From Paludibacter sp. (GTDB lineage Bacteria > Bacteroidota > Bacteroidia > Bacteroidales > Paludibacteraceae), in assembly GCA_029973975.1 (NCBI GenBank), contig JARKQF010000322.1, positions 1 through 34,719 on the forward strand: a DNA stretch of 34,719 nt, read 5' to 3'. Positions 32,810-34,719 of the stretch are shown here, one piece after another. A program made the translations under genes and the position numbers. How positions within the stretch are numbered: position 1 is the first letter of the stretch; every line of letters begins with the position of its first letter. The notes beneath the pieces were generated by a model. That model saw only the letters and a program-made list of their open reading frames with translations. It searched no databases and was not told the DNA's origin.

Positions 32810-33199
32810 ATGAATATAAAGAACACATTTCCCAAGAAAGAAAAGTTATGCGGAGAGATTCGCATCGGGAGGTTGTTTGCAGAAGGCGAAGCATTTATTG
32901 CCTATCCGTTGAGGGTGGTTTATAAATTCTCGGAAGAAAGGGAGGATTCCGGTGTGAAGATACTCATCAGTGTTCCTAAAAAGAAAATAAAAAAGGCAGT
33001 TCACAGGAACAGGATTAAAAGACAAATCAGAGAGGCATACAGGCTCAATAAAGCTGTTTTACTGGAAAGCTGTCTGAATAATGATAAGTCTCTGCAAATT
33101 GCAGTTACCTATTTATCGGAGAAATTGCCGGAATATGAAGTTATAGAGGACAAAATCAAACTTACATTAACAAGGTTGCTGCAATTATTCTCAACATGA
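32810..33199 (+). CDS. rnpA: Ribonuclease P protein component
   Basis: A 129-aa basic protein, the protein subunit of RNase P that helps the catalytic RNA remove 5' leaders from tRNA precursors. The RNR signature is visible in [20 protein letters not shown] at about 55-74, and the N-terminal [17 protein letters not shown] is typical. The gene overlaps yidD by 4 bp (ATGA), the common rnpA-yidD pairing. In Bacteroidetes it is not next to dnaA/rpmH, as is the case here. A second ATG at 32782 belongs to a different frame. Confidence 0.93.
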   Translation: MNIKNTFPKKEKLCGEIRIGRLFAEGEAFIAYPLRVVYKFSEEREDSGVKILISVPKKKIKKAVHRNRIKRQIREAYRLNKAVLLESCLNNDKSLQIAVTYLSEKLPEYEVIEDKIKLTLTRLLQLFST

Positions 33200-33417
33200 A
33201 AAAATGGCTTCGACATCTATTTCTGATACCGGTGTATTTTTATAAATATGCTATTTCTCCGCTGAAGGCTCCCAGTTGCCGGTATACTCCGACCTGTTCT
33301 CAGTATGCTATTGAAGCTGTTATGAAACATGGTATTTTCAAAGGTGGATGGTTAGCCATCAAGCGGATACTCAGCTGTCATCCCTGGGGTGGAAGTGGCT
33401 ACGATCCTGTGCCCTGA
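33196..33417 (+). CDS. yidD: Membrane protein insertion efficiency factor YidD
   Basis: A 73-aa protein with the unmistakable YidD pattern: [20 protein letters not shown], then [36 protein letters not shown] with three conserved Cys. It sits at the inner membrane by an amphipathic N-terminus and helps YidC insert proteins. Translation is coupled to rnpA through the 4-bp overlap. Confidence 0.95.
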   Translation: MKKWLRHLFLIPVYFYKYAISPLKAPSCRYTPTCSQYAIEAVMKHGIFKGGWLAIKRILSCHPWGGSGYDPVP

Positions 33418-33484
33418 GCCCCATTAATATCAAACAATAAGGACAAAAATTTTGTTAATTATTTTAATTGATGCCCTGAATTGT

Positions 33485-33492
33485 TAACTTTG
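33485..33492 (+). promoter_or_regulatory. -7 box (TAACTTTG) of lpxK
   Basis: TAACTTTG lies 33 bp before the ATG at 33526. No well-spaced TTTG is seen upstream. The rest of the 33418-33525 gap is AT-rich and holds no clear terminator for yidD. Confidence 0.45.
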
Positions 33493-33525
33493 CACCAGGT
33501 AAGCATACAAAATTAGCATTTAATC

Positions 33526-34614
33526 ATGAAGAAAGCATTCAGATACCTGCTGTTTCTTCCGTTTTCGATACTCTACGGAATCGTTACCGGTATAAGGAAT
33601 TGGTTGTATGACATTGGAGTGCTTTCGACGGAAGAAAAAGGAACAGCTATAATTTCTGTAGGCAATCTTACAGTAGGAGGAACCGGAAAAACTCCCCATG
33701 TAGAATTTATCCTTACCGAACTACAATCCCTGTTTCGTGTCGCCATGCTTAGTCGCGGTTATAAGAGAAAAACGAAAGGTTTTGTATTAGCTGATCAACA
33801 CACCGATGCCAATCAAATCGGAGATGAGCCGTTTCAGATTTTTCAGAAGTTCAGCAGGATACCTGTTGCAGTTTGTGAGAACAGGAGTGAGGGCATAGAC
33901 AAATTGATGGCACTCTACCCCAATCTGGACGCAATCATTCTTGATGATGCATTTCAGCACCGGAAAATTCGTTCGGGTTTATCTATTCTCCTTACCGATT
34001 ACAAAAGACTCCATACCCGCGATTCGTTACTGCCGGGAGGCAATCTGCGGGAATCGGCAAGAGGTAGTCGCCGGGCTGATATTATAATTGTTACCAAATG
34101 TCCGGCAGATATGAAACCCATTGATATGCGGATCATTGAACATGAAGTCAGGCCTTCCATCTATCATCCGGTGTTTTTTTCTACTTATGTATACGATGAA
34201 CCGCTTCCTCTTTTTATTCGTTATGCCGATGAGCATTGGTTATTTAAGAAGGTTAAGAAGCGCAATGCCTCGATTCTGCTGGTAACGGGAATTGTTTCTC
34301 CGCAAATGATTAACACTTACCTGGCAGATTATTCAACTGATATCAGGAGTTTACATTTCAATGACCACCATGATTTCTCAAAAAAAGATATTATGCTGAT
34401 TGAAAAGAAATTCAATGAGATTCAAAATCAGGAGAAACTCATCCTCGTTACAGAAAAGGATGCGGCCAGGTTAATAAAAAATAAAGCCGTACCCAATTCG
34501 CTTAAATATTATATCTTTGTGTTGCCCATACGGGTTGAAATACTCAATTACAAAGAAACGGCACTAATAAAAAAAATTACAGATTATGTTGCAGAAAATT
34601 CAGGAAACCGCTGA
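33526..34614 (+). CDS. lpxK: Tetraacyldisaccharide 4'-kinase
   Basis: A 362-aa inner-membrane-associated kinase that adds the 4'-phosphate in lipid A synthesis. It has an N-terminal membrane-associated helix (LLFLPFSILYGIVTGIRNWL), the P-loop NLTVGGTGKTPHVEF at 47-61, the family segment MLSRGYKRKTKGF, DAIILDDAFQHR and LLPGGNLRES. Its presence shows the organism makes lipopolysaccharide. It is followed without a gap by punA, which starts inside its last codons. lpxK-punA is a familiar order in Bacteroidales. Confidence 0.95.
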   Translation: MKKAFRYLLFLPFSILYGIVTGIRNWLYDIGVLSTEEKGTAIISVGNLTVGGTGKTPHVEFILTELQSLFRVAMLSRGYKRKTKGFVLADQHTDANQIGDEPFQIFQKFSRIPVAVCENRSEGIDKLMALYPNLDAIILDDAFQHRKIRSGLSILLTDYKRLHTRDSLLPGGNLRESARGSRRADIIIVTKCPADMKPIDMRIIEHEVRPSIYHPVFFSTYVYDEPLPLFIRYADEHWLFKKVKKRNASILLVTGIVSPQMINTYLADYSTDIRSLHFNDHHDFSKKDIMLIEKKFNEIQNQEKLILVTEKDAARLIKNKAVPNSLKYYIFVLPIRVEILNYKETALIKKITDYVAENSGNR

Positions 34615-34719
34615 TTACCTCAAAGGTATCATCAAGACAAATCCAAAGATTGGAATTATCCTGGGTACCGGGTTAGGAAATCTTGTTACGCAGTTAACAG
34701 ATACATTAGAAATTCCTTA
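34586..34719 (+). CDS. punA: Purine nucleoside phosphorylase, 5' end only
   Basis: The first 44 codons of a gene cut by the window edge. MLQKIQETADYLKG and PKIGIILGTGLGNLV match the N-terminus of trimeric purine nucleoside phosphorylase, including the phosphate-binding GTGLG loop. The enzyme splits purine nucleosides with phosphate for salvage. It overlaps the end of lpxK by 29 bp in another frame, so translation is probably coupled. Confidence 0.85.
   Translation, partial: MLQKIQETADYLKGIIKTNPKIGIILGTGLGNLVTQLTDTLEIP

Overview
The window looks like a chromosomal segment of a Bacteroidales bacterium (Bacteroidota). The evidence is the gene content and the promoters. It carries a TGS/uridine-kinase-type nucleoside kinase, DUF4271 next to a Bacteroidetes-type HemD, rnpA-yidD, lpxK-punA, an ArgD of Bacteroides type and surface lipoproteins. 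Many genes have a TAnnTTTG box a short distance upstream, the -7 element of the Bacteroidetes sigma factor. I cannot name the species from sequence alone.

Layout. Region A (1-about 4400) is accessory and visibly more AT-rich. It holds the tail of an unrecognised gene, an excisionase-type helix-turn-helix protein, a 69-aa protein, an HUH rolling-circle replication initiator with three 14-bp iterons just upstream, and a lipoprotein. On the minus strand it also holds a two-gene unit: a coiled-coil protein with a C-terminal membrane anchor, then an Mrr-type nuclease. It reads as part of an integrated plasmid- or phage-like element with a probable defence cargo, and its left end lies outside the window.

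Region B (4480-9400) is housekeeping: LolD-type ABC ATPase, YgjP-type metallopeptidase, methionyl-tRNA synthetase and transaldolase. A probable minus-strand small RNA lies before metG. The transaldolase start codon is buried in a 16-bp hairpin.

Region C (9460-14570) joins peroxide defence and trehalose metabolism: glutathione peroxidase behind an OhrR-like operator, OhrR, a GH15 enzyme, and convergently a TPS-TPP fusion (OtsA-OtsB). Region D (14640-18230) holds a TlpA-like thioredoxin, DoxX, pirin, an AraC regulator and a CoA-pyrophosphatase-like Nudix hydrolase. Region E (18310-21916) is a minus-strand envelope cassette: lipoprotein, secreted lipase-like hydrolase and beta-propeller lipoprotein. 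A leader sequence in it is shared with the pirin gene.

Region F (22080-34719) is core again: dprA, vanZ-like, nucleoside kinase, Na/Pi symporter, Ca/Na antiporter, argD, epimerase, LOG protein, DUF4271, hemD, rnpA, yidD, lpxK and the start of punA. In several places here the -7 box of one gene lies inside or just after the terminator hairpin of the previous one, so genes are packed with almost no spacer. No rRNA, tRNA, CRISPR array or complete insertion sequence was seen.
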